Assembly (NCBI RefSeq): GCF_004340905.1
Contig: NZ_SLXD01000011.1
Span: 124,001 to 188,000 of the forward strand
From: Rubrivivax gelatinosus
GTDB taxonomy: Bacteria; Pseudomonadota; Gammaproteobacteria; Burkholderiales; Burkholderiaceae_C
DNA: 64,000 bases
Reading direction: 5' to 3'
Part shown: positions 26,250 through 34,464 of the stretch, in pieces
How positions within the stretch are numbered: the stretch's first letter is position 1
Layout of the letters: every line of letters begins with the position of its first letter
Made by a program: the position numbers and the translations under genes
Notes under the pieces: model-generated
Database searches by the model: none
The model's input: the letters and a program-made list of their open reading frames with translations, nothing else
Told to the model about the DNA's origin: nothing

Positions 26250-28531
26250 GCCGCGGGGCACGCTGGATCTGGATCGTCGCGATGGTCGCGGGCACGGGCG
26301 CCGCGCAGGTGCTGGCCTTCGTGCTGTCGCTGTCGACGGCCGGCGGCGGTTTCTACGAGCGCCACTTCGTCTGGCTCTTCTGGGTCAACGTGGCGGTCGC
26401 CGGGCTGCTGCTGCTGGTCATCGGCATCGCTTCGGTGCGGCTGGTGCTGCGGCTCAAGCGAGGCAAGTTCGGCAGCAAGCTGCTGATCAAGCTGGCCGGC
26501 ATCTTCGCGCTCGTCGGCGTGCTGCCCGGGCTGGTGATCTACACCGTCTCGTACCAGTTCGTCTCGCGCAGCATCGACGCCTGGTTCGACGTCAAGGTGG
26601 CCGGCGCGCTGGACGCCGGGCTGTCGCTGGGCAAGACGACGCTGGACGCGCTGCAGGCCGACGTCGGCGCGCGCGCACGGCTGGCGGCCGAACGCCTGGG
26701 CGACACACGAACGCCCTCGCCGCTGACGCTGGAGCGGCTGCGCGAGCAGCTCGGCGCACGCGAGCTGGCGCTGCTCGGGCACTCGGGGCAGATCCTGGCG
26801 ACGGCCGGCGTCGCGCCGGGCGCCACGCCGCCGGAGCGGCCTTCGACGACGCTGCTGCGCCAGGCGCGTTCGCTCGGCTGGGCGAGCCAGATCGAGGGCC
26901 TGGACGAGGAGGCGCTTTCCGCCGGCGAGCAGACCGCGCCGCGCGTGCGCGCGCTGGCGCTGCTGCCCGACGCCAGCATCCGCCTGGCGCCTGGCGACGA
27001 CCGCTTCCTGATGGTGATGCAGCCGCTGCCGCGCAAGCTGGCGCTGGACGCGCTGGCCGTGCAGGCCGCGCACGGCGAGTACCAGCAGCGCGCGCTGGCG
27101 CGCGACAGCCTGTCGCGCATGTACATCGGCACGCTGACGCTGGCGCTGATCCTGGCCGTCTTCGGCGCGGTGCTGCTCGCCATCCTGCTGGGCAACCAGC
27201 TGGCGCGGCCGCTGCTGCTGCTGGCCGACGGCGTGCGCCAGGTGGCCGCCGGCGACCTCAAGCCCAAGCCGGTGTTCGCCTCGGGCGACGAACTCGGCGG
27301 CCTGACGCGTTCGTTTGCCGACATGACGGCGCAGCTGGCCGACGCGCGCGAGCAGGTGCAGCGCGGCGTCGCCCAGCTCGAAGGCGCACGCACGCGGCTG
27401 CAGACCATCCTGGACACGCTGACCGCCGGGGTCATCGTCTTCGACCGCGAGGGCTGCATCGACACCGTGAACCCGGGCGCCACGCGCATCCTCGGGCTGC
27501 CGGTGGCGGCCTGGCGCGGCCGCCACCTGGGCGAGCTGCCCGAGCTGGAGGCCTTCGCGCGCAGCGTCGAGCAGCGCTACGAGCAGCTCGCCGACCGCGC
27601 CGAAGCCGGCGGCGACCACTGGCAGGACGCCTTCGAGCTGGCGCGCCCCGAAGGCGTGACGCTGACGCTGCTGGTGCGCGGTGCGCCACTGCCCGGCGAG
27701 CAGCGGCTGATGGTGTTCGACGACATCACCGAGGTCGTCTCGGCGCAGCGCTCGCAGGCCTGGGCCGAGGTGGCGCGCCGGCTGGCGCACGAGATCAAGA
27801 ACCCGCTGACGCCGATCCAGCTGTCGGCCGAACGCCTGCAGCACCGGCTGGAGAGCAAGCTCGAAGGCGCCGACCAGGCGCTGCTGCTGCGCTCGGTGGC
27901 GACCATCGTCGCCCAGGTCGACGCGATGCAGCGCCTGGTCAACGAGTTCCGCGACTACGCCCGGCTGCCGGCCGCGCAGATGAAGCCGCTGGACCTGAAC
28001 GCGCTGGCCAACGAGGTGCTGGCGCTGTACGGGCAGGCGCACGACCGCGGCCAGATCGTCGTGCGTCTGGCCGAGCCGCTGCCGCGCATCCAGGGCGACG
28101 CGACGCAGCTGCGCCAGGTGATCCACAACCTGGTGCAGAACGCGCTCGACGCGGTTGCCGACCAGCCCGATGGCCGCGTCGAGATCGGCACCGCGCGTTC
28201 GGTGGGCGAGAGCGGCGAGCTGCGTTCGGTGCGCCTGTTCGTGCAGGACAACGGCCCGGGTTTCCCGGAGAAGGTGCTCAAGCGCGCCTTCGAGCCCTAC
28301 GTGACGACCAAGGCCAAGGGCACCGGTCTCGGGCTGGCCGTCGTGAAGAAGATCGCCGACGAACACCACGCGAGACTGCGGGTCGTCAATCTGCATTCGG
28401 ACGAAGGGCCGCAATCGCCGCTTGGCGGGGCCCGAGTTTCGCTATCATTTTCAGTACTCGCACCTGCGCCCAACCCCGAGGCCGACGACGGTCCGGCCAC
28501 GGCATCCGGTGACGCAACGCAGGTGCATTGA
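26246..28531 (+). CDS. NtrY-like sensor histidine kinase
   Basis: A 761-residue kinase. There are N-terminal membrane helices (residues 5-100), a periplasmic/linker region, another membrane helix near 300, a HAMP linker, a PAS region near 390, a dimerisation domain with the phosphorylated histidine H515 in RLAHEIKNPLTP, and an HATPase domain (QDNGPGFP, GTGLGLAVVKKI). It resembles NtrY, which in relatives controls nitrogen or redox responses. The cognate regulator gene begins 9 bases downstream. Confidence 0.9.
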   Translation: MSRGARWIWIVAMVAGTGAAQVLAFVLSLSTAGGGFYERHFVWLFWVNVAVAGLLLLVIGIASVRLVLRLKRGKFGSKLLIKLAGIFALVGVLPGLVIYTVSYQFVSRSIDAWFDVKVAGALDAGLSLGKTTLDALQADVGARARLAAERLGDTRTPSPLTLERLREQLGARELALLGHSGQILATAGVAPGATPPERPSTTLLRQARSLGWASQIEGLDEEALSAGEQTAPRVRALALLPDASIRLAPGDDRFLMVMQPLPRKLALDALAVQAAHGEYQQRALARDSLSRMYIGTLTLALILAVFGAVLLAILLGNQLARPLLLLADGVRQVAAGDLKPKPVFASGDELGGLTRSFADMTAQLADAREQVQRGVAQLEGARTRLQTILDTLTAGVIVFDREGCIDTVNPGATRILGLPVAAWRGRHLGELPELEAFARSVEQRYEQLADRAEAGGDHWQDAFELARPEGVTLTLLVRGAPLPGEQRLMVFDDITEVVSAQRSQAWAEVARRLAHEIKNPLTPIQLSAERLQHRLESKLEGADQALLLRSVATIVAQVDAMQRLVNEFRDYARLPAAQMKPLDLNALANEVLALYGQAHDRGQIVVRLAEPLPRIQGDATQLRQVIHNLVQNALDAVADQPDGRVEIGTARSVGESGELRSVRLFVQDNGPGFPEKVLKRAFEPYVTTKAKGTGLGLAVVKKIADEHHARLRVVNLHSDEGPQSPLGGARVSLSFSVLAPAPNPEADDGPATASGDATQVH

Positions 28532-28540
28532 CCTCAGCGC

Positions 28541-29245
28541 ATGGCAACGATTCTGGTAGTGGACGACGAGCTGGGCATTCGCGCCCTGCTTTCGGAGATC
28601 CTCAGCGACGAAGGCCACACGGTCGAACTCGCGGAGAACGCGGCCCAGGCACGCCAGGTGCGCGAGTCATTGCGCCCCGACCTCGTGCTGCTGGACATCT
28701 GGATGCCCGACGTCGACGGCATCTCGCTGCTCAAGGAGTGGGGCTCGTCGGGTCTGCTGACGATGCCGGTCATCATGATGAGCGGCCACGGCACGATCGA
28801 CACCGCGGTGGAGGCCACCAAACACGGCGCCGTCGCCTTCCTCGAGAAGCCGATCACGCTGCAGAAGCTGCTGCGTGCCGTCGAGCAGGCGCTGGTGCGT
28901 CCGGGGCAGCGCCTGGCGGCGGCCGCGCCTGCGGCGCCCGGGGCCCGTGACGCGCTGCCCGCGTCGCGGCCTTACGTCAACGGCAACCCCGGCAGCGCCG
29001 CGGTGCTTCCCGCCGCCGCGCCGGTGCCCACCGGCCCGCGTCCCGAGCAGAGCTTCGACCTCGACCGCCCGCTGCGCGAGGCGCGCGACGCCTTCGAGAA
29101 GAGCTATTTCGAGTTCCACCTCGCCAAGGAAGGCGGCTCGATGACGCGTGTGGCCGAGAAGACCGGCCTGGAGCGCACCCACCTGTACCGCAAGCTCAAG
29201 CAGCTGGGCGTCGATCTCACGCGCAACAAGCGTGGCGCTTCCTGA
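28541..29245 (+). CDS. NtrX-like response regulator lacking the AAA+ domain
   Basis: A 234-residue regulator. The receiver domain (residues 1-120) has the acidic pair D8/D9, the phospho-acceptor D52 in LLDIWMPD, and K107 in EKPI. A Pro/Ala-rich linker leads to a Fis-type HTH (SMTRVAEKTGLERTHLYRKLKQLG) at the C-terminus. Canonical NtrX has a sigma-54-interacting AAA+ ATPase in between; here it is absent, so sigma-54 activation in the usual way is not expected. It pairs with the preceding kinase. Confidence 0.9.
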   Translation: MATILVVDDELGIRALLSEILSDEGHTVELAENAAQARQVRESLRPDLVLLDIWMPDVDGISLLKEWGSSGLLTMPVIMMSGHGTIDTAVEATKHGAVAFLEKPITLQKLLRAVEQALVRPGQRLAAAAPAAPGARDALPASRPYVNGNPGSAAVLPAAAPVPTGPRPEQSFDLDRPLREARDAFEKSYFEFHLAKEGGSMTRVAEKTGLERTHLYRKLKQLGVDLTRNKRGAS

Positions 29246-29251
29246 AACCTG

Positions 29252-29260
29252 TGCTATAGT
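29252..29260 (+). promoter_or_regulatory. Extended -10 promoter of tRNA-Phe
   Basis: TGC-TATAGT followed by the GC-rich stretch CGCGGGCTC, 12 bases before the tRNA. This is the layout of a strong stable-RNA promoter with a GC discriminator. No good -35 element is seen. Confidence 0.55.
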
Positions 29261-29271
29261 CGCGGGCTCTT

Positions 29272-29347
29272 GGCCTGGTAGCTCAGTTGGTAGAGCAGCG
29301 GATTGAAAATCCGCGTGTCGGTGGTTCGATTCCGCCCCAGGCCACCA
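29272..29347 (+). tRNA. tRNA-Phe (GAA)
   Basis: A complete 76-base cloverleaf with encoded CCA. The acceptor GGCCTGG pairs with CCAGGCC, the D-arm is AGCTCAGTTGGTAGAGC, and the anticodon stem GCGGA/TCCGC encloses the loop TTGAAAA with anticodon GAA at 29305-29307; the T-loop is GGTTCGATTCC. Its 3' part (29300-29347) is the attachment site of the adjacent integrative element and is repeated at 35286-35333. The gene itself is restored intact by the insertion. Confidence 0.97.
29300..29347. repeat. attL: 48-bp direct repeat in the tRNA-Phe 3' end
   Basis: The 48 bases from the anticodon stem to CCA are identical to 35286-35333, and identity stops at once on both sides. Tyrosine-recombinase elements commonly use exactly this tRNA segment as core site. 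The integrase gene lies on this side. Confidence 0.93.
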
Positions 29348-29359
29348 GGTTTTCATAGG

Positions 29360-29394
29360 AAGCCCCGCTCGGTTAGCCGGTCGGGGCTTTTCTA
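29360..29394 (+). terminator. Terminator at the left end of the element
   Basis: An 8-bp stem (AAGCCCCG/CGGGGCTT) with a 14-base loop, followed by TTTCT, 13 bases after tRNA-Phe. It lies inside the element, so it replaces whatever followed the tRNA originally and shields the integrase region from tRNA transcription. Confidence 0.7.
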
Positions 29395-29417
29395 CAACTG
29401 GCGCCGCCGTTCTACAA
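29391..29417. repeat. Left TCTACAA pair (candidate integrase arm sites)
   Basis: TCTACAA occurs at 29391-29397 and 29411-29417, 20 bp apart, both preceded by T. The same word occurs near the other end of the element (35173-35179, and inverted at 35236-35242). Arm-type integrase sites show this kind of short repeat flanking the core. Confidence 0.45.
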
Positions 29418-29485
29418 ACCTGGTCTGTTCGCGCCCACCGATGAACAGCCGCTGACCAGGTGTCGGGCCGTGGTGCGCGCCCGCC

Positions 29486-30463
29486 TCAGCGCAGCGGCTG
29501 CACCAGTTCACCCTTCCGCTTCCTCACGTAGTGCTCGGTCATGCCGCGGTTCTTGTGGCCGAGAAGCTGCTGCGCGTGCGCCAGGTTCCCGGTGTCGGTT
29601 GCCGCCTTCGCGCGGATATCGCGGAACTGGAACGACACGCCGGCCAGGCGTCGGGCAGCATCGAAGCGCGAGCGCATGGCTCCCACGCTCAGCGGCTGGC
29701 CGTCGTCGTCTTGGATCAGGAACGCGCTGTAGCGCACCCTCGGCCGCTTGGTGATGCGTTCGATAACCGCCTGCAGCTCCCCGGCGATCTGGATGGCCCG
29801 CTTCACGCCGGTCTTGTTCTGCTCGACGTGCAGCGCTCCATCGCGGATGTCGTCACGCCGCAGCTTCAGCACGTCGGCCGGCCGCTGGCCGGTGAGTAGC
29901 GCCAGGTCCATCGCATCGCGCAGGGTCGGGTGAGCCGCTGCGCGCACGGCTGCGAACTCGTCGTCGGTGACGTACCGATCGCGCCCGGCTTCCCTGAAGC
30001 CCTTCACGCCCTGGCAGGGGTTGGGCGCGTCGGTGTAGCCCCACTCCCGGGCCTTGTTGAACACGTGGCTCAGCAGCGCCTTTTCCCGGTTCGCTCGGGC
30101 CTTGGCCGACTGCCCGCGCACGTCGAGGTACTGGCGCACGTGGAACGGCTTGATGGCGTCGATCAGCACGTCGCCGAAGACGGCGATCAGCTTGTCGAGT
30201 TCCTTGAGGTTGTCGCTCTGCGTGCGGGGCGCCTTGGTCGGGATCACCTCGCGGGTGTAGCGGGCCGCGACGACGCGGAACAGCCGCGCCTCGGGCTCCG
30301 GCTCGGTGCCTTCGATGCGTGCCCAGGCGATCAGCGCCTGCAGGCGATCGGTGCCCAGCGGGGTCCACTTCCGCGGCGCCGTCGTCGTCACGTGGTAGTA
30401 CCGGCCGCCCTTGACCTGCAGGCCGCGCGGCAGCCCCTTGTTGACGGTGCGTTTGCGTCCCAT
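29486..30463 (-). CDS. int: Tyrosine recombinase (integrase) of the tRNA-Phe element
   Basis: A 325-residue phage-type integrase. The N-terminal arm/core-binding part spans residues 1-160. Catalytic residues visible are R194 (TGQRPADVLKLRRDD), K217 (QNKTGVK), R284 in RDIR, H303 (LLGHKNRGMTEHY) and nucleophile Y312. The H of the usual H-x-x-R box is R281 here, a known natural variation. It should excise and integrate the element at the 48-bp repeats. It starts 4 bases after the DUF4224 gene, so an excisionase role for the small neighbours is possible. Confidence 0.94.
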   Translation of the reverse strand: MGRKRTVNKGLPRGLQVKGGRYYHVTTTAPRKWTPLGTDRLQALIAWARIEGTEPEPEARLFRVVAARYTREVIPTKAPRTQSDNLKELDKLIAVFGDVLIDAIKPFHVRQYLDVRGQSAKARANREKALLSHVFNKAREWGYTDAPNPCQGVKGFREAGRDRYVTDDEFAAVRAAAHPTLRDAMDLALLTGQRPADVLKLRRDDIRDGALHVEQNKTGVKRAIQIAGELQAVIERITKRPRVRYSAFLIQDDDGQPLSVGAMRSRFDAARRLAGVSFQFRDIRAKAATDTGNLAHAQQLLGHKNRGMTEHYVRKRKGELVQPLR

Positions 30464-30467
30464 GGGG

Positions 30468-30719
30468 TCAGCGCCTGTTCAGGGCGGCGAAGTTCGGTTG
30501 CGCGGCGCGCGCCGCGGCGTCGACGGCCGCAGCCGTCGCCATCGAGCCGGCGCCGACGCGGGCCGCGAAGTACTCGCGCGCGACCCGCGGTTGCCGGCTG
30601 TTCGTGAGGGCGTAGCGCCAGTGGTGCTGGTCGAGCCAGCGAGCCTGGCCGCGAGCCGACCGGAAGCCGGTCAGCTCCTGCAGCTCGGCGGCGGAAAGGA
30701 ACAGGCCGGCCATGTTCAT
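30468..30719 (-). CDS. DUF4224-like small protein
   Basis: An 83-residue protein whose first half (FLSAAELQELTGFRSARGQARWLDQHHWRYALTN) fits the DUF4224 pattern, a short winged-helix-like domain often encoded directly before phage integrases. That position is seen here, 4 bases upstream of int. Excisionase or DNA-bending activity is a guess from location. The start ATG overlaps the preceding stop (ATGA). Confidence 0.7.
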   Translation of the reverse strand: MNMAGLFLSAAELQELTGFRSARGQARWLDQHHWRYALTNSRQPRVAREYFAARVGAGSMATAAAVDAAARAAQPNFAALNRR

Positions 30720-30970
30720 GCTCCGGCGCCTGCGCCTGCGCCAGCGATGCGGCTGCGCCAGGTGGCGCCAGCCTTGGTCTGGCCGTGGCGGCGCTGCCAT
30801 CGCAGGGCCTGCGGCTGAACGGTCAGCAGTGCGGCATAGCGCTGCAGCCGGCGCACGTTGTGCATCAGCCTGAGGCAGGGGTAGACGCGGAACTCGCGGC
30901 GCGCTCTGGCGCCCGGCTTGGCCGGGACACGGGTCTTGAACTGGCTGGTGAAACTCTTTCGCGGTTTCAT
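30716..30970 (-). CDS. Small basic hypothetical protein
   Basis: An 84-residue, very Arg/Lys-rich protein (starts MKPRKSFTSQFKTR) ending in a Gly-Ala repeat. No family is recognised. A good Shine-Dalgarno (GGGAG, about 7 bases upstream) and the ATGA overlap with the next gene support it as real. The charge suggests nucleic-acid binding, but nothing more can be said. Confidence 0.55.
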   Translation of the reverse strand: MKPRKSFTSQFKTRVPAKPGARARREFRVYPCLRLMHNVRRLQRYAALLTVQPQALRWQRRHGQTKAGATWRSRIAGAGAGAGA

Positions 30971-31040
30971 GGTGGAACTCCCGTACGTACGAGGGTGGAA
31001 CTTGGTTCAGCGTTGGTTTTCCCGCGGTCGCACCGTGGTG

Positions 31041-31493
31041 CTACCGCGGTGTGCCGGCGGTTGCGCGGGCGGCATCGGCCGGCGCCTGGCCGGCGCCTGA
31101 GTGGCGTTCACCAGGCGGATGCACGAGCACCAGGCGCGGCCCGGGGGCGTGCGATTCGAGGGTCGGGGCGTTGGCCGATCCGAAGTCGGCCAAGCCGGTC
31201 AGCCAGGCGAGCTGGGCGTGCAGCCGGTCAACTTCGCGCTGCAGGGCGACGGCGATGCTGGCGTGCAGCCGGGACGCGTTGACTGCATCGGCGTCGACTG
31301 CGCTCTGACCCCAGCGCGTCAGCCAGAACAGGGCCAGCAGGACCGGCCGCGGGGCTTCATCGAGCGCACGCCATTTCTTCGCGACGCGCTCGGTGACGCC
31401 GAACGCTCGCGCCAGCTCAGCGGTCGACGGTGAGCCGATGTCGCCGAGCATCACGCTCAGCGGCGGCAGGTAGGAGGGAAGGCGGTTCAGCAT
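31041..31493 (-). CDS. HTH-containing hypothetical protein next to the replication initiator
   Basis: A 150-residue protein. Residues 18-50 (GSPSTAELARAFGVTERVAKKWRALDEAPRP) look like a helix-turn-helix, followed by a helical leucine-rich segment (ALQREVDRLHAQLAWL) that may dimerise. The C-terminal 45 residues are Pro/Gly/Ala-rich. ATG 31493 was chosen because the frame upstream overlaps the initiator gene. Regulation of replication or excision is possible but unproven. Confidence 0.6.
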   Translation of the reverse strand: MLNRLPSYLPPLSVMLGDIGSPSTAELARAFGVTERVAKKWRALDEAPRPVLLALFWLTRWGQSAVDADAVNASRLHASIAVALQREVDRLHAQLAWLTGLADFGSANAPTLESHAPGPRLVLVHPPGERHSGAGQAPADAARATAGTPR

Positions 31494-31546
31494 GGCGGTG
31501 TGGGTTCGTGGTGTGGCGGTGGTTCTTGCGGTCCCGGCGCGGCCGG

Positions 31547-33196
31547 CTAAGCTGCTGGCCTGCTCGATCTCCACTCGGCACGTGTCGCCCCGGGTAGCGG
31601 TGCCCGGGGCGGCACACCTCTCCCCCTCGCCCCCTCCGACCAACTGCCCCCGGGCTCCCGGGCGGGCGCCGCCGTGGGCGGAAAAAGGCCTGTGAAATCA
31701 AGGCCTGCGCAGTTATTGAATCGAGTCCAAGGGGGCTCAGCGGCCGGCGTCGCGTGCTGCGGTTGCCGCGGTTGGATGCGCCAGGTGTCGACGCGCGTGA
31801 TGACGTCGACAGGGCGCGCCAGGTCTGCGGCGTGCACGCGCAGCCCTTCGATGGCGCGCGTCGTCTCGTCGCGGTAGCGGGTGCTCGGCCGGGCGGCGTA
31901 GAGGACGCTGAAGCGCATCCCGTGGGCCTCGCAGGCCGACAGCCAGGCGGCGTAGTCGTTGGCCTTGCAGGCGGCGTGTGCGGCCGGCAGTGCGGCCCCA
32001 GGCAGGCCGGCGGCGTCGACGCGGAACAGCTCGCGCGTCGGCGTGATCGGGGGCACACCGAAGAACTGGAACTGTCGGACGCCCCACAAGCGCGCCCAGG
32101 CGACGCGCCGGGCTGCGCCGTCGCGGCCGTCGCCGCCGTGTTCGTCGTCGCCGTCCAGGCCTTCGCCGTCGATGCTCTTGGACACGTACTTCGCCACGTA
32201 GGCGAGAGCGCTGCCCTTCTCCGGGTCGATGTGCTCGACGACGAATCGGCGCTCGGCGGCGCCGGGCTCGTTGGGTGAGTCGGCCATGGCGTAGCTGCGC
32301 AGCACGCCGAGCAGCGCTTCGGCGTCGGCCGGCGCCGTGAACATCAGCACGTGCCAGTGCGGGCATGCGTCGTGGTGAGGCTCGACGACACGCAGGCCGT
32401 AGGGCGCGAGCCCTTGGTGCGCCGCGGCGCGCAGGCTGCGGCGCCACACGCGGTTCAGGTAGGTCTGCACCTGGCGCGGCGTCGTGCCGTCGTGGGTGGG
32501 GTTGGCCTGGCCGCTGCGGTGCTGGCGGGCGTGCATCCGGCTCGGGGCCGTGATGGTCACGAACAGGCCGACATGGCCGCGTGCCTTGGCCTGGGCTTCG
32601 ATGCCCTTGATGCGGACCATCATCGCCCTGCGGCGGTTGGACGGGTTCGCCTGGCTGGCGGCGACCAGCTCATCGAGCGGCCGAACCTCGCCGGTGCTTT
32701 CGTTCACCGCCTCCATCGAGGCCAGCATCTGGGCATTCCGCGAGCGCTGGCGGTGGAATCGCTTCAGCGCCTTGTCGGAGACGCAGGGGGACGCATGGTT
32801 GTGCACCGCGCCGCGGTGGATCTGCAGCAGCTCGACGGTCTGGAACCGCTTCCGCAGCGCGCGGCGCCACCAGGCAGCGTCACGCATCCGGTTCACCTGG
32901 CGATCGAGCTGGCGGTGTGCCGGCAGCGCGATGCGGTGGCGGCGGGCGATGTCCCGCAGCGTGCGCCGGATGGCTTCTTCGGGCGTCTGCTTGAGGTTCC
33001 AGAGTTCGGCCAGGCGCTCGACCTGGCCGGCTGCTCGGCGCGCCGTGTCGTCTATCGCTGGCTCGCTGACGTCGAAGGCCTCGGCCAGCGTCTCCAACGT
33101 GTGGGGCTGGCGGCCGTCGAAGACCTGGGCGGGCTCGACAGCGCGGCAGGCTCCCGCATCGAGCACCTTGAGCGCTCGGATGTACTCGCCCCGCAT
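31547..33196 (-). CDS. Rolling-circle replication initiator, HUH endonuclease (phage gpA-like)
   Basis: A 549-residue protein resembling the P2 gpA/phage replication-initiator family. The metal-binding HUH motif is H280-W281-H282 (CPHWHVLMF), preceded by the conserved LFVTITAPSR strand near 211. The catalytic pair is Y333 and Y337 (YVAKYVSK), the YxxxY arrangement of two-tyrosine initiators. It should nick the origin, attach covalently to DNA and drive rolling-circle replication. ATG 33196 has a G-rich ribosome site and follows the upstream stop by 2 bases. An origin is not identified. Confidence 0.88.
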   Translation of the reverse strand: MRGEYIRALKVLDAGACRAVEPAQVFDGRQPHTLETLAEAFDVSEPAIDDTARRAAGQVERLAELWNLKQTPEEAIRRTLRDIARRHRIALPAHRQLDRQVNRMRDAAWWRRALRKRFQTVELLQIHRGAVHNHASPCVSDKALKRFHRQRSRNAQMLASMEAVNESTGEVRPLDELVAASQANPSNRRRAMMVRIKGIEAQAKARGHVGLFVTITAPSRMHARQHRSGQANPTHDGTTPRQVQTYLNRVWRRSLRAAAHQGLAPYGLRVVEPHHDACPHWHVLMFTAPADAEALLGVLRSYAMADSPNEPGAAERRFVVEHIDPEKGSALAYVAKYVSKSIDGEGLDGDDEHGGDGRDGAARRVAWARLWGVRQFQFFGVPPITPTRELFRVDAAGLPGAALPAAHAACKANDYAAWLSACEAHGMRFSVLYAARPSTRYRDETTRAIEGLRVHAADLARPVDVITRVDTWRIQPRQPQHATPAAEPPWTRFNNCAGLDFTGLFPPTAAPAREPGGSWSEGARGRGVPPRAPLPGATRAEWRSSRPAA

Positions 33197-33198
33197 GG

Positions 33199-33564
33199 TC
33201 AGCCCCCGATGAGCGTCAGTTGGGCTTCGCGCGGGTAGTACGGCCGCAGCTCGACGCGCGCGCCGGTCGCGTCGATGACGTCCTGCCCGAACGTCTCGGC
33301 TTCGTCCTCGGGGAGGCGGCGCGCCTCGTGGGGGTCGGGCGTCGTCGTGAGGCGACCCGTCGTCAGGTCGGCGTGCCGCAGGTAGGCGCGGCACTCGCGC
33401 AGCCACAAGACGCAGAGCATCGGCGCCAGCTTGTGGGTGGCCTTGCTCGGGGCGTACTCCTGCTGAACGCTGCCGACCAGCGGCCGGCCACGGCCGGCGG
33501 TGCGACGGGTGAACGGGGCGGGGAAGACGGGCGCGCGGCGCCCGCCGTGAGCTTCGGTGTGCAT
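33199..33564 (-). CDS. Hypothetical element protein
   Basis: A 121-residue protein of unknown family. The middle (HKLAPMLCVLWLRECRAYLRHADLTTGRL) may be helical, and the end reads ELRPYYPREAQLTLIGG. A Shine-Dalgarno-like GGAGA lies 7 bases upstream of the ATG, and the gene ends 2 bases before the initiator start, so it is probably co-translated with it. Confidence 0.55.
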   Translation of the reverse strand: MHTEAHGGRRAPVFPAPFTRRTAGRGRPLVGSVQQEYAPSKATHKLAPMLCVLWLRECRAYLRHADLTTGRLTTTPDPHEARRLPEDEAETFGQDVIDATGARVELRPYYPREAQLTLIGG

Positions 33565-33619
33565 GCTGATCTCCGGTGAGGTGCAGGCTGTAGCGGTGGG
33601 CCTGCAGGGGTGCGGTCGG

Positions 33620-34375
33620 TCAGCCGAACAAGGCGCTGAGCAGCGTGTCGGCGGGCTTGGCGGCCTGCTTGCGGCGCAGGGCCTCGCGGTCGCCGTTGGC
33701 GGCCTTGTGCGCGTCAGCCTGGCGGCGATGCAGCAGGTCGGCGTGGGTGCTCGGCACCTTCTTGCCGTCCAGCGCTTCAGCGCTGGGGGCGCCGCCGATG
33801 TCCCGGCCGAACAGGCGCGCGTAGAGACGGCCGTTCTCGGCCATCAGCTTCAGTACCTCGGCGTGCGTGGCTTGGGACCGCTCGCTGAGGCCCCCGATCA
33901 ACCACTCTTCCTTCACGGGCTGCTTCAGCAGCTCATCGATGCGGTCTTCGTTCGCCTCGATCACGTCCAGGGCGTGGCCGATGGCGTCGCCCTTCAGGGC
34001 GATGCGCATGTGGTGAACCTCGGTTGGCTGCGCCCGGGCAGAGCGCGCGCCGGTCGGGGTGCTGCCCTCGTCGTCGGGCTCGGCGTCGGCGACGACGCCG
34101 GCCGGGAACACCTTGCCTTGCGCCTTGGCCTTGGCGCCCGGCTCGGGGGTGTCGTCGAAGCGGTGGCCGCGGCCCTCGTAGAACGCGCGGAGGTCGACGA
34201 GGAAGGGCTCGTCGGGGATGTAGTTGCCCGCCTCGAAGCGCTTGATCTTGTGGAGGGGGAGGCCGGATTGGTCCGCCGCGGTCGCTTGGGTCATGCCGAG
34301 CTGGCGGCGCGCGTTGCTGGCTGCCTTCGGCTGGAGTGCCAGGTAGGGAAGTTCGTAGCTCATATCGTTCGCCAT
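33620..34375 (-). CDS. XRE-type HTH protein of the element
   Basis: A 251-residue protein. Residues 18-50 (ASNARRQLGMTQATAADQSGLPLHKIKRFEAGNYIPDEPFL) form an XRE/Cro-type HTH, and the rest is a charged, Ala-rich helical region. ATG 34375 lies below a recognisable promoter (34419-34448) overlapped by inverted repeats. It heads the replication/integration operon, suggesting a control function. An alternative start is 34363. Confidence 0.7.
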   Translation of the reverse strand: MANDMSYELPYLALQPKAASNARRQLGMTQATAADQSGLPLHKIKRFEAGNYIPDEPFLVDLRAFYEGRGHRFDDTPEPGAKAKAQGKVFPAGVVADAEPDDEGSTPTGARSARAQPTEVHHMRIALKGDAIGHALDVIEANEDRIDELLKQPVKEEWLIGGLSERSQATHAEVLKLMAENGRLYARLFGRDIGGAPSAEALDGKKVPSTHADLLHRRQADAHKAANGDREALRRKQAAKPADTLLSALFG

Positions 34376-34395
34376 GTTCCGTGGAGTTGTGGAAA

Positions 34396-34458
34396 CGGTG
34401 CGTTGCACCGCTGGGCGAACTATAGAGCCGTGGCACCGTGCATTGCAACGGTGCAACG
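34396..34458. promoter_or_regulatory. Inverted-repeat operators in the element control region
   Basis: CGGTGC-GTT-GCACCG (34396-34410) is a perfect palindrome. GCACCG/CGGTGC arms recur at 34433-34438 and 34449-34454, and a 10-base arm CGTTGCACCG (34401-34410) is inverted as CGGTGCAACG (34449-34458). They flank and overlap the predicted promoter, as expected for XRE repressor binding. Confidence 0.65.
34419..34448 (-). promoter_or_regulatory. Sigma-70 promoter for the element operon
   Basis: On the minus strand, TTGCAA (34448-34443) and TATAGT (34424-34419) are separated by 18 bases, 44 bases upstream of the XRE start at 34375. Both hexamers overlap or abut the inverted repeats. Confidence 0.6.
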
Positions 34459-34464
34459 AAAAAT

